A stretch of DNA of 64,000 nt from Jejuia sp043557195 (GTDB lineage Bacteria > Bacteroidota > Bacteroidia > Flavobacteriales > Flavobacteriaceae): NCBI GenBank assembly GCA_043557195.1, contig CP121314.1, positions 1,054,001 through 1,118,000 on the forward strand, written 5' to 3'. The translations under genes were made by a program, and so were the position numbers. Below the pieces are notes generated by a model that searched no databases, was not told the origin of the DNA, and was given only the letters and a program-made list of their open reading frames with translations. This document shows, piece after piece, positions 35,622 to 44,252 of the stretch (within the stretch, counting starts at the first letter, position 1; every line of letters begins with the position of its first letter).

Positions 35622-35891
35622 TTACCAACTTGCTTTCTTAACACCTGGGATTAACCCTTGGTTAGCCATTTCTCTAAAAGTAACACGAGAAATACCAAAT
35701 GTTCTCATATAACCTTTAGGTCTACCAGTTAGTTTACATCTATTATGCTGACGTATAGGAGAAGCATTTTTTGGTAACTTCTGTAATGCTTCGTAATCTC
35801 CAGCTTCTTTTAAAGCTTTGCGTTTCTCAGCATACTTTGCTACTGTTTTAGCTCTCTTTACCTCACGGGCTTTCATTGATTCTTTAGCCAT
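35622..35891 (-). CDS. rpsN: 30S ribosomal protein S14
   Basis: The 89-residue protein is the long, zinc-free form of S14: the CxxC pairs are absent. It has the conserved RCKLTGRPKGYMRTFGISRV and ends REMANQGLIPGVKKASW. It lies three bases after rplE. Confidence 0.97.
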   Translation of the reverse strand: MAKESMKAREVKRAKTVAKYAEKRKALKEAGDYEALQKLPKNASPIRQHNRCKLTGRPKGYMRTFGISRVTFREMANQGLIPGVKKASW

Positions 35892-35894
35892 AAC

Positions 35895-36446
35895 TTAGTT
35901 CTTTTTAAAAGGTACCCCTAGTTCAGTTAATAATGATTTCGCTTCCTTATCTGTTTCAGCAGAAGTTACAAATGTAATATCCATACCTGAGATTTTGTTC
36001 ACTTTATCAATGTTAATCTCTGGGAATATAATTTGTTCAGTAACACCTAAATTGTAGTTACCTCTTCCATCAAAACCTGTAGCTTTTATTCCGTTAAAAT
36101 CTCTAACACGTGGAAGTGCTGAAGTTACTAAACGGTCTAAGAACTCATACATTCTTTCACCACGCAAGGTCACTTTAGCGCCAATTGGCATACCTTTACG
36201 TAATTTAAAAGAAGCAACATCCTTCTTAGATATTGTAGCTACGGCTTTTTGCCCAGATATAGTAGTTAATTCTTCCAATGCATGGTCAATTAACTTTTTA
36301 TCTGCAACTGCTGCTCCAACACCTTTAGATATTACTATCTTTTGTAGTTTAGGAACTTGCATTACATTTTTATATCCAAATTCGTCTGTAAGAGCTGCAA
36401 TTACTTTGCTTTTATACTCTTCTTTAAGTCTTGGTGAATATGCCAT
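35895..36446 (-). CDS. rplE: 50S ribosomal protein L5
   Basis: The 183-residue protein has the L5 signature KLQKIVISKGVGAAVADKKL and SFKLRKGMPIGAKVTLRGER. It binds 5S rRNA and contacts P-site tRNA. It lies two bases after rplX. Confidence 0.98.
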   Translation of the reverse strand: MAYSPRLKEEYKSKVIAALTDEFGYKNVMQVPKLQKIVISKGVGAAVADKKLIDHALEELTTISGQKAVATISKKDVASFKLRKGMPIGAKVTLRGERMYEFLDRLVTSALPRVRDFNGIKATGFDGRGNYNLGVTEQIIFPEINIDKVNKISGMDITFVTSAETDKEAKSLLTELGVPFKKN

Positions 36447-36448
36447 AA

Positions 36449-36760
36449 CTATATTACTTCATTAGATTTTACTGAAAATCTTACTTTCTTATCACCTTCC
36501 ATTTTATACCCAACTCTAGTTGTTTCTCCATTTGAAGTTAACAATGATAAGTTAGACACATGAATTGGTGCTTCTTTTTCTACGATTCCACCTTGAGGAT
36601 TTTGTGCACTTGGTTTAGTGTGTTTCTTCACCATGTTTACACCCTCAACAATCGCTTTGTTCTTATCTAGCAACACCTGTTGTACTTTACCTTCGGATCC
36701 TTTATGGTCTCCAGCAATTACTTTTACGGTATCTCCAGTTTTTATTTTAAGCTTTCCCAT
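36449..36760 (-). CDS. rplX: 50S ribosomal protein L24
   Basis: The 103-residue protein contains the KOW motif (GDTVKVIAGDHKGSEGKVQQ) and KKHTKPSAQNPQGGIVEKEA. It is an assembly initiator of the 50S subunit. It lies 15 bp after rplN. Confidence 0.98.
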   Translation of the reverse strand: MGKLKIKTGDTVKVIAGDHKGSEGKVQQVLLDKNKAIVEGVNMVKKHTKPSAQNPQGGIVEKEAPIHVSNLSLLTSNGETTRVGYKMEGDKKVRFSVKSNEVI

Positions 36761-36775
36761 CTTAATATTTCTGTA

Positions 36776-37144
36776 TTAAAGCACTTCTGGTGCTAATGAT
36801 ACAATTTTCATGAATTGTTTATCACGAAGCTCTCTAGCAACAGGTCCAAATACACGTGTTCCTCTCATTTCACCCGTTGGGTTTAAAAGCACACAAGCAT
36901 TGTCATCAAATCTTATATAAGATCCGTCTGGACGTCTTACTTCTTTTCTAGTACGAACAACTACTGCCGTAGAAACTGCACCTTTTTTAATGTTTCCATT
37001 AGGTGTAGCATCTTTTACAGAAACAACAATTTTGTCTCCTACAGAAGCATATCTCCTTTTAGTCCCACCTAATACACGGATAGTTAAAACTTCCTTTGCA
37101 CCAGTGTTATCAGCTACTTTTAATCTTGATTCTTGTTGTACCAT
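36776..37144 (-). CDS. rplN: 50S ribosomal protein L14
   Basis: The 122-residue protein begins MVQQESRLKVADNTGAKEVL and has the L14 signature KEVRRPDGSYIRFDDNACVL plus the C-terminal RVFGPVARELR. It lies two bases after rpsQ. Confidence 0.98.
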   Translation of the reverse strand: MVQQESRLKVADNTGAKEVLTIRVLGGTKRRYASVGDKIVVSVKDATPNGNIKKGAVSTAVVVRTRKEVRRPDGSYIRFDDNACVLLNPTGEMRGTRVFGPVARELRDKQFMKIVSLAPEVL

Positions 37145-37146
37145 AA

Positions 37147-37404
37147 TTACTTAGCTCTTTCAATTATTTCAACTAATCTCCAACATTTAGATTTACTCAT
37201 AGGTCTTGTTTCCATGATTCTAACAGTATCTCCTTCGTTGCAGTCGTTTGTTTCGTCGTGCGCTACGTACTTTTTTGTTTTAAGTACGAACTTACCATAC
37301 ATAGGGTGCTTTACTTTTTTCACCTCAGAAACCACAATAGATTTCTGCATCTTGTTACTTGTAACAACTCCTATACGTTCTTTTCTTAAATTTCTTGTTT
37401 CCAT
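37147..37404 (-). CDS. rpsQ: 30S ribosomal protein S17
   Basis: The 85-residue OB-fold protein (RNLRKERIGVVTSNKMQKSI; GDTVRIMETRPMSKSKCWRL) is full length. It lies 12 bp after rpmC. Confidence 0.98.
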   Translation of the reverse strand: METRNLRKERIGVVTSNKMQKSIVVSEVKKVKHPMYGKFVLKTKKYVAHDETNDCNEGDTVRIMETRPMSKSKCWRLVEIIERAK

Positions 37405-37416
37405 CTTTCAGCAGAA

Positions 37417-37611
37417 TTATTGTGAATCTCTTTTAGTTAATTCAGTCGCAATTCTAGCTACTGTTCTTCTTAATGAACGTAACTGAATTGGGTTTTCTAA
37501 AGGAGATATTGCATGAGACAATTTAAGGTCTGAATAACTCTTTTTAGTTTCACCAAGTTTTTCTTGTAACTCAGCTACAGATAATTCTTTAATTTCTGAT
37601 TGTTTCATCAT
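37417..37611 (-). CDS. rpmC: 50S ribosomal protein L29
   Basis: The 64-residue helical protein (MKQSEIKELSVAELQEKLGE; NPIQLRSLRRTVARIATEL) is L29. Two ATGs are adjacent at the start, so it may be one residue shorter. It sits near the peptide exit tunnel. Confidence 0.97.
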   Translation of the reverse strand: MMKQSEIKELSVAELQEKLGETKKSYSDLKLSHAISPLENPIQLRSLRRTVARIATELTKRDSQ

Positions 37612-37620
37612 CTTAAATTA

Positions 37621-38040
37621 TTATGCTTCGTAATCTCTAGCAATTATAAACTTAGTTTTTACTGGTAATTTCTGAGCTGCTAAACGTAATGCTTCTTTTG
37701 CAACGTCTAATGGCACACCACCAACTTCAAATAAAACACGACCTGGTTTTACAACAGCTGCCCAATATTCTACAGCACCTTTACCTTTACCCATACGTAC
37801 TTCAAGAGGCTTTTTTGTGATAGGCTTGTCTGGAAATATTTTAATCCAAAGTTGCCCTTCTCTTTTCATGTAACGTGTAGCGGCAATACGAGCTGCTTCT
37901 ATTTGACGCGATGTTAAAAAGTTCGAGTCTAGTGATTTTATACCAAAAGTTCCACTTGAAAGTTGATGCCCTCTTCCGGCATTACCTTTCATACGTCCCT
38001 TTTGCTGTTTACGAAATTTTGTTCTTTTAGGCTGTAACAT
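37621..38040 (-). CDS. rplP: 50S ribosomal protein L16
   Basis: The 139-residue protein begins MLQPKRTKFRKQQKGRMKGN and has the L16 signature RMGKGKGAVEYWAAVVKPGR. It helps position the A-site tRNA. It lies 20 bp after rpsC. Confidence 0.98.
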   Translation of the reverse strand: MLQPKRTKFRKQQKGRMKGNAGRGHQLSSGTFGIKSLDSNFLTSRQIEAARIAATRYMKREGQLWIKIFPDKPITKKPLEVRMGKGKGAVEYWAAVVKPGRVLFEVGGVPLDVAKEALRLAAQKLPVKTKFIIARDYEA

Positions 38041-38060
38041 TTTTCTCTTACTTTAAAAAA

Positions 38061-38783
38061 TTACTTTCTACGACGAGATTGATTTCTATTATCTCTTCCG
38101 CCTCGTCCACCTTTTCCTTGCTTCTTAGATAAACCAACAAGAGGAGAAAGCTCTCTTTTACCATATACTTCACCTTTCATGATCCATACTTTTACACCTA
38201 ATCTACCATAAGTAGTGTGTGCTTCAACTAAAGCATAGTCAATATCGGCTCTAAAAGTTGATAAAGGAATACGTCCTTCTTTATAATGCTCGCTACGTGC
38301 CATTTCAGCACCATTTAAACGACCACTAATTTGAATTTTTATTCCTTCAGCATTCATACGCATAGTAGCAGCGATAGCCATTTTTATTGCACGACGGTAA
38401 GAGATACGGTTCTCAATTTGTCTTGCAATACTTGATGCTACTAAAAATGCATCTAGTTCAGGTCTCTTGATTTCAAAGATGTTAATCTGAACTTCTTTTC
38501 CAGTAATCTTTTTAAGCTCTTCTTTCAACTTGTCTACCTCTTGACCACCTTTCCCAATTATGATACCAGGTCTAGCAGTAGTGATAGTAACGGTTACAAG
38601 CTTAAGAGTTCTTTCAATAATTACTCTACTTACACTAGCTTTAGCTAAACGTACATGAACGTACTTTCTAATTTTATCGTCTTCGGCTAGCTTATCACCA
38701 TAATCGTTTCCTCCATACCAGTTAGATTCCCATCCTCTGATAATTCCTAAGCGATTTCCGATTGGATTTGTTTTTTGTCCCAT
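38061..38783 (-). CDS. rpsC: 30S ribosomal protein S3
   Basis: The 240-residue protein begins MGQKTNPIGNRLGIIRGWES, contains the KH domain (PGIIIGKGGQEVDKLKEEL) and the S3 C-terminal domain (GRIPLSTFRADIDYALVEAH), and ends in a basic tail (GGRGGRDNRNQSRRRK). It forms the mRNA entry site. It is preceded directly by the rplV remnant. Confidence 0.98.
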   Translation of the reverse strand: MGQKTNPIGNRLGIIRGWESNWYGGNDYGDKLAEDDKIRKYVHVRLAKASVSRVIIERTLKLVTVTITTARPGIIIGKGGQEVDKLKEELKKITGKEVQINIFEIKRPELDAFLVASSIARQIENRISYRRAIKMAIAATMRMNAEGIKIQISGRLNGAEMARSEHYKEGRIPLSTFRADIDYALVEAHTTYGRLGVKVWIMKGEVYGKRELSPLVGLSKKQGKGGRGGRDNRNQSRRRK

Positions 38784-38792
38784 ACTTCTATC

Positions 38793-38924
38793 TTAGCTTT
38801 GTGTGTTATTGTTAGCACCAACCACTAGTGTTACATGGTTAGAACGTTTTCTAATTCTGTGCGCACGACCTTGTGGTGCCGGACGTAATCTTTTCAGCAT
38901 AGATCCGCTATCCACTTTAATGAG
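38793..38924 (-). pseudogene. rplV: remnant of 50S ribosomal protein L22 (3' end only)
   Basis: In the frame ending at the stop at 38793 the text reads IKVDSGSMLKRLRPAPQGRA, HRIRKRSNHVTLVVGANNNT and QS, which is the C-terminal part of L22. Upstream of about 38925 the frame meets a stop and the DNA is rplB. About 100 N-terminal codons are missing, together with the whole of rpsS, which normally lies between rplB and rplV. The remnant overlaps the 3' end of the rplB frame. Confidence 0.85.
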
Positions 38925-39643
38925 TTACGACCTTCACCACCTCCCATTGGGTGATCAACTGGGTTCATTCTAACAGGGTTTGTACGAGGTCTTCTACCTA
39001 ACCATCTTGTTCTACCTGCTTTACCACCAACGATTAATTGATGATCGGAGTTAGAAACAACACCTATAGTTGCCATACAAGTTACTAACACTAAACGTGT
39101 TTCACCTGAAGGTAACTTTACAGTAGCAAACTTACCATCTCTTGCCATTAACTGAGCAAAAGCACCAGCACTACGCGCCATTACAGCACCTTGACCAGGA
39201 CGCAACTCTACACAAGAAATTATTGTACCTAATGGAATTTCACTTAAAGGCATTGCGTTTCCAATTTCTGGAGCAATACCAGAATCACCAGACACTACAT
39301 TTTGCCCAACTTGTAAACCATTTTGCGCAATGATGTAACGCTTCTCGCCATCTTGATAATTCAATAAAGCAATAAACGCTGTTCTGTTTGGATCGTATTC
39401 TATAGTTTTAACTTCAGCAGGAATTCCAGCTTTGTCTCTTTTAAAATCTACAATACGATACTTCTTTTTATGACCTCCACCAATATAGCGCATGGTCATT
39501 TTTCCTTGACTGTTTCTACCACCAGACCTTTTTTTCGGAGCTAATAAACTTTTCTCCGGCTTATCAGTAGTTATGGCGTCATACCCATTTACTACTCTAA
39601 AACGCTGTCCTGGTGTGATTGGTTTTAATTTTCTTACTGACAT
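38894..39643 (-). CDS. rplB: 50S ribosomal protein L2, 3'-truncated and fused to rplV DNA
   Basis: L2 is normally about 274 residues; this frame has 249. It is normal through MNPVDHPMGGGEGR, then continues NSLKWIADLC and stops. That tail is rplV DNA read in another frame. The usual L2 end (SGGHPRSRKG-like text and basic tail) is missing. L2 is essential for peptidyl transfer and subunit joining. The break at about 38924-38927 is the left edge of a deletion that also removed rpsS and most of rplV. Confidence 0.9.
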   Translation of the reverse strand: MSVRKLKPITPGQRFRVVNGYDAITTDKPEKSLLAPKKRSGGRNSQGKMTMRYIGGGHKKKYRIVDFKRDKAGIPAEVKTIEYDPNRTAFIALLNYQDGEKRYIIAQNGLQVGQNVVSGDSGIAPEIGNAMPLSEIPLGTIISCVELRPGQGAVMARSAGAFAQLMARDGKFATVKLPSGETRLVLVTCMATIGVVSNSDHQLIVGGKAGRTRWLGRRPRTNPVRMNPVDHPMGGGEGRNSLKWIADLC

Positions 39644-39648
39644 TCTAA

Positions 39649-39939
39649 TTACATATTAGCATATAAATCAATCATCTCACCTTCCGCCAGTTGTACAACT
39701 GCTTTTTTAACAGCATTTGTTTTACCATGTTGTATACCAGTTTTTGTGTACTTGGTACTACGATCTGGACGGACATTTATAGTACGAACTTTTTCAACAG
39801 AAACACCATAAGCAGCTTCTACCGCTTTTTTGATTTCTACCTTGTTCGCCTTTGTGTTCACTGCGAACCAATAGCAGTTTTTTAACTCGCTATCAGCTGT
39901 CGCTTTTTCTGTGATTATAGGTTTAATTAAGATACTCAT
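39649..39939 (-). CDS. rplW: 50S ribosomal protein L23
   Basis: The 96-residue protein (SILIKPIITEKATADSELKN; NKVEIKKAVEAAYGVSVEKV) is full length. It sits at the tunnel exit and docks trigger factor and SRP. It lies seven bases after rplD. Confidence 0.98.
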   Translation of the reverse strand: MSILIKPIITEKATADSELKNCYWFAVNTKANKVEIKKAVEAAYGVSVEKVRTINVRPDRSTKYTKTGIQHGKTNAVKKAVVQLAEGEMIDLYANM

Positions 39940-39946
39940 CTGTTTC

Positions 39947-40576
39947 TTATTTACTTAAGTTTGTTTCAATTCCTTCTAAGGCACTCTCTAAAAGCACTAC
40001 TTGATTTGCATTTAAAATTTTGTAAGTGCTTAATTCTGAATTAGTTATAACTTCAGAACGTTTTAAATTGCGCGATGACAAATATACGTTATTATTTGAC
40101 CCACCCAACACAAACAATGTTTTTTTGTTTTCAAGCTCTAAAGCCTTTAAAACTGCAGTGAAATTTTTAGTTTTTGGAGCATCAAAATTGAAGTCTTCTA
40201 AAACTGTAATTGACTTCTCTCCTGCTTTAATACTTAAGGCAGATTTACGCGCTAAACGCTTTAAGTTTTTATTAAGTTTGAAGCTATAATTTCTAGGTCT
40301 TGGACCGAACATACGACCACCACCTTTAAAAACTCCAGACTTAATACTACCTGCTCTTGCAGTACCTGTTCCTTTTTGCTTTTTAATCTTACGTGTACTT
40401 CCAGAAATCTCAGCTCTTTCTTTCGACTTGTGAGTTCCTTGTCTTTGGTTTGCTAAATATTGTTTAACATCCAAATACACGGCGTGATTATTAGGCTCAA
40501 TAGCAAACACATCTTTAGAAAGGTCTGCCTTTCTACCTGTGTCTTTTCCGTTTATATCTAAAACTGCTACTTTCAT
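39947..40576 (-). CDS. rplD: 50S ribosomal protein L4
   Basis: From the ATG at 40576 the protein has 209 residues, beginning MKVAVLDINGKDTGRKADLS. A longer frame to 40621 only runs into the end of rplC. The start overlaps the rplC stop by one base (TAATG type). The loop KKQKGTGTARAGSIKSGVFK reaches the exit tunnel. In some bacteria L4 controls the S10 operon through the leader RNA. Confidence 0.97.
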   Translation of the reverse strand: MKVAVLDINGKDTGRKADLSKDVFAIEPNNHAVYLDVKQYLANQRQGTHKSKERAEISGSTRKIKKQKGTGTARAGSIKSGVFKGGGRMFGPRPRNYSFKLNKNLKRLARKSALSIKAGEKSITVLEDFNFDAPKTKNFTAVLKALELENKKTLFVLGGSNNNVYLSSRNLKRSEVITNSELSTYKILNANQVVLLESALEGIETNLSK

Positions 40577-41193
40577 TACTTCTGAATTGTTACATAAGCG
40601 TTTTTGTGTCCAGGAACACACCCTTTCACAACAAGTAGATTCTTTTCAGCTACTACTTTTAAAACTCTTAAATTTTGAACTTTCACTTTTTCACCACCCA
40701 TTCTTCCGGCCATTTTCATGCCTTTGAATACACGTGCAGGATAAGATGCAGCTCCAATAGAACCTGGCGCTCTTAAACGGTTATGTTGACCGTGAGTAGC
40801 TTGACCTACACCACCGAAACCATGACGTTTTACAACACCTTGAAATCCTTTACCTTTTGACGTACCAGCTATATCAACAAATTCACCTTCAGCAAAATGT
40901 TCTACAGTGATAGCATCTCCTAATTTGTACTCCTCATCAAAACCTTTGAATTCAACAACTTTGCGTTTTACAGAAGTACCCGCTTTTTTAGCATGACCTA
41001 AGTCTGCTTTAGTAGCGCTTTTTTCTGTCGCGTCATCGAAACCTAGTTGGATAGCTTCATAACCATCAACTTCTTCAGTTCTGACTTGGGTAACGATACA
41101 TGGTCCAGCTTCGATTACTGTACAAGGAATATTCTTCCCGTTTTCATCGAAGATGCTGGTCATACCGATTTTTTTTCCAATTAACCCAGACAT
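40576..41193 (-). CDS. rplC: 50S ribosomal protein L3
   Basis: The 205-residue protein begins MSGLIGKKIGMTSIFDENGK and has the L3 core TSKGKGFQGVVKRHGFGGVG. It is preceded by a structured 165-bp gap after rpsJ, which may control its expression. Confidence 0.98.
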   Translation of the reverse strand: MSGLIGKKIGMTSIFDENGKNIPCTVIEAGPCIVTQVRTEEVDGYEAIQLGFDDATEKSATKADLGHAKKAGTSVKRKVVEFKGFDEEYKLGDAITVEHFAEGEFVDIAGTSKGKGFQGVVKRHGFGGVGQATHGQHNRLRAPGSIGAASYPARVFKGMKMAGRMGGEKVKVQNLRVLKVVAEKNLLVVKGCVPGHKNAYVTIQK

Positions 41194-41249
41194 ATTTATT
41201 TATATTAATTATTACTATTTCGTTGAAATCTAATTCAACATTCTTATTT

Positions 41250-41290
41250 AAAAAATTTCAGGGACAAAATACCTTTCGTCCCTGAAATGT
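41250..41290 (-). terminator. terminator/attenuator hairpin between rpsJ and rplC
   Basis: A perfect 11-bp stem ATTTCAGGGAC/GTCCCTGAAAT (41255-41265 with 41278-41288) has a 12-nt loop. On the minus strand it is followed directly by TTTTTT. It lies about 60 bases upstream of the rplC ATG, inside the operon. Two more hairpins precede it in the transcript. Confidence 0.75.
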
Positions 41291-41358
41291 ATTTATCCGT
41301 TTTTCCCGCGACCGCATCGGTGGGACATGTCTTTCGGTAACTAAATACCGAAATATAC
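41291..41358 (-). promoter_or_regulatory. structured leader RNA candidate upstream of rplC
   Basis: On the minus strand after the rpsJ stop comes an 8-bp perfect hairpin TTTCGGTA/TACCGAAA (41346-41353 with 41332-41339). A second fold follows, with TCCC...GGGA arms enclosing CCG-ATG-CGG (about 41304-41325), and then the terminator hairpin. This series of hairpins followed by a terminator is the layout of an attenuator. No ligand or regulator is known from the sequence. Confidence 0.5.
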
Positions 41359-41664
41359 TTATACTTTGATCTCTACTTCAACACCACTTGGTAATTCAAG
41401 TTTCATCAAGGCATCAATTGTTTTTGATGACGAAGAATAGATATCTAATAATCTCTTATAAGAAGATAATTGAAACTGCTCTCTTGATTTCTTGTTTACG
41501 TGTGGAGAACGTAATACAGTGAAAATTTTCTTGTGCGTTGGTAATGGAATTGGCCCCGTTACTACAGCTCCAGTACTTTTTACTGTTTTTACAATCTTCT
41601 CAGCTGATTTGTCAACTAAGTTGTGATCGTATGATTTCAATTTGATTCTGATTTTTTGACTCAT
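41359..41664 (-). CDS. rpsJ: 30S ribosomal protein S10
   Basis: The 101-residue protein (KIRIKLKSYDHNLVDKSAEK; HVNKKSREQFQLSSYKRLLD) is full length. It overlaps the end of the fusA frame (ATGA), which ends unusually early. It acts in the ribosome and as transcription factor NusE. Confidence 0.98.
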   Translation of the reverse strand: MSQKIRIKLKSYDHNLVDKSAEKIVKTVKSTGAVVTGPIPLPTHKKIFTVLRSPHVNKKSREQFQLSSYKRLLDIYSSSSKTIDALMKLELPSGVEVEIKV

Positions 41665-43752
41665 CTTTCATTAGAAGGAGTTTCAGCGTAGTGTGAAAAT
41701 TCCATTGTTGATGTCGCACGACCTGATGATAATGTTCTCAATGTAGTTACATAACCAAACATTTCTGATAGTGGCACAGTAGCTTTTACAGTTTTTGCAC
41801 CAGCTCTATCACCCATGTCACTTACTTGACCTCTTCTTCTATTTAAATCACCTACAATGTCACCCATGTTTTCTTCAGGTGTTATTACCTCAAGTTTCAT
41901 AATTGGTTCCATTATAACAGCTTTTGCAGCTTTTGCAGCATTTTTAAATCCAAGCTTCGCAGCCAATTCAAATGATAATTGGTCAGAATCCACATCATGG
42001 TATGAACCATCCGTTAATGTTACTTTCATAGCATCAACTTCATATCCTGCCAACGGACCATTAACCATTGCCATTTTAAATCCTTTTTCAACAGAAGGAA
42101 CAAATTCTTTAGGAACGTTACCACCTTTAATTTCAGAAACAAATTCTAAACCTGTTTTTCCTTCTTCAGCTGGCTCTAAAGTAAATACAATGTCAGCAAA
42201 TTTACCACGTCCACCAGATTGTTTCTTATAAACTTCTCTATGCTCTGCACGTTGTGTAATAGCTTCTTTGTACTCTACTTGAGGTTGCCCTTGATTTACT
42301 TCAACCTTGAACTCACGCTTCAAACGGTCAACAATAATATCTAAGTGAAGCTCACCCATTCCAGAAATAATAGTCTGTCCTGAAGCTTCATCAGTTCTCG
42401 CAGTAAATGTTGGATCTTCTTCAGATAATTTAGCCAAAGCCATACCTAATTTATCAACATCTGCCTTTGTTTTAGGCTCAACTGCAATACCGATTACTGG
42501 ATCAGGAAAATCCATAGATTCCAAAACAATAGGATGTTTTTCATCTGACATAGTATCACCAGTCTTAATATCTTTAAACCCTACCGCTGCTCCAATATCT
42601 CCAGCTTCGATAAAATCGATAGCATTTTGCTTGTTTGAGTGCATTTGGTAAATACGAGAGATACGCTCTTTTTTACCTGAACGGTTATTCAAAATATAAG
42701 AACCGGCATCTAAACGTCCTGAATATGCTCTAAAGAATGCTAAACGACCTACGAAAGGATCAGTAGCAATTTTAAATGCCAAAGCTGAAAATGGCTCACT
42801 AGCACTTGGCTTACGTATAGCTTCTTCTCCAGTGTCTGGATTTGTCCCTACAATATTATCTCTATCAGTTGGAGATGGTAAGTAACGACAAACTGCATCT
42901 AATAAAAACTGTACACCTTTATTTTTGAAAGCAGAACCACAAATCATTGGAATGATAGCCATATCCATCACAGCAGCTCTAAGTGCAGCATGCACTTCGT
43001 CTTCTGTAATAGAATCTTCATCTTCCATGAATTTTTCTAATAAGTTCTCATCATAAGTTGCAACCTCTTCAATTAAAAGTGCGCGGTACTTACGTGCTTC
43101 TTCTTTTAAATCTTCTGGAATATCAATTACATCAAAAGTTGCCCCTTGAGTTTCATCATGCCATACAATAGCACGGTTTTTTACTAAATCGATAATACCT
43201 TTAAAGTCCGCTTCGTCACCAATGTTTAAAACGATTGGCACCGCGTTAGACTTTAACATATCTTTTACTTGTTGGCAAACACCTATAAAGTTAGATCCTT
43301 GACGGTCCATCTTATTTACAAATCCAATTCTTGGAACATTATAGTTATTAGCTAGTCTCCAGTTAGTTTCAGACTGAGGCTCAACACCATCTACTGCACT
43401 AGAACAAGAATACCAAACCATCAAGTACGCGTAAGGAACGGTTTACCTCAACAGTAAAATCAACGTGTCCCGGAGTATCAATAATATTAAAGTGATATCC
43501 TTTAGTTTCAGAAGTTGGCTGCCCATTTTCAATTGGGAATTGCCAAGTACAAGTAGTTGCAGCTGAAGTAATTGTAATACCTCTCTCCTGCTCTTGTTCC
43601 ATCCAGTCCATTGTTGCAGCACCATCATGCACTTCACCAATTTTATGAGAAACACCTGTATAATAAAGAATACGTTCTGTAGTAGTAGTTTTTCCTGCAT
43701 CAATATGCGCAGCAATACCTATATTTCTAGTATATTTTAAATCTCTTGCCAT
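41661..43752 (-). pseudogene. fusA: elongation factor G, +1 frameshift and short 3' end
   Basis: The 5' frame (43752 to 43399) has the GTPase motifs AHIDAGKTTTTER and DTPGHVDF and ends VLDGLVFLF-stop. The second frame resumes with SAVDGVEPQSETNWRLANNY, NKMDRQG and EF-G domains II-V. One extra base (A at 43401 on the + strand, T in the mRNA) explains the break; without it the text is continuous. The C-terminus is FSHYAETPSNER and stops inside the rpsJ start. EF-G proteins of this group usually carry some 10-15 more residues after ETPSN, so a second small deletion is likely. EF-G drives ribosomal translocation and is essential. Confidence 0.9.
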
Positions 43753-43755
43753 GTC

Positions 43756-44232
43756 TTAGAATCTAAAGTGAGAGAATGCTTTATTAGCTTCTGCCATTTT
43801 ATGTGTATCAACTCTTTTCTTAACTGCCGCACCCTCTTCTTTAGCTGCTGCTAAAATTTCAGAAGCTAAACGTTGCGCCATAGATTTTTCGTTACGCTTT
43901 CTAGCGTAACCAATTAACCATTTCATGGCAGTTGATATTTTTCTATCTGGACGAATTTGCATCGGGATTTGGAATGTTGCACCACCAACACGACGACTAC
44001 GTACTTCTACGTGAGGCATCACATTCCCTAAAGCATCTTTCCAAATTTCTAAAGCTGATTTTTCTTCGTCAGTCTTTTTAGCATCTACAATATCAATTGC
44101 ATCATAGAATACTTTGAACGCCACAGACTTCTTACCGTCCCACATCATCATATTAACAAAACGGGTCACCAACTGGTCGTTAAACCTTGGATCTGGTAAA
44201 AGTGGTCTTTTTTTCGCTGCTCTTTTTCTCAT
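43756..44232 (-). CDS. rpsG: 30S ribosomal protein S7
   Basis: The 158-residue protein begins MRKRAAKKRPLLPDPRFNDQ and has the S7 signature VEVRSRRVGGATFQIPMQIR. It lies three bases before fusA in the operon and 20 bp after rpsL. Confidence 0.98.
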   Translation of the reverse strand: MRKRAAKKRPLLPDPRFNDQLVTRFVNMMMWDGKKSVAFKVFYDAIDIVDAKKTDEEKSALEIWKDALGNVMPHVEVRSRRVGGATFQIPMQIRPDRKISTAMKWLIGYARKRNEKSMAQRLASEILAAAKEEGAAVKKRVDTHKMAEANKAFSHFRF

Positions 44233-44252
44233 GTCTTCTTCTTAAAGTTTAA

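Noticed and set aside
37133..37486. 117-codon rightward frame across rplN-rpsQ-rpmC
   Set aside because: Spans three conserved ribosomal genes on the opposite strand; a shadow frame.
43390..43440. Programmed frameshift in fusA
   Set aside because: No slippery site or stimulatory structure seen and no precedent in the family; an indel is simpler.
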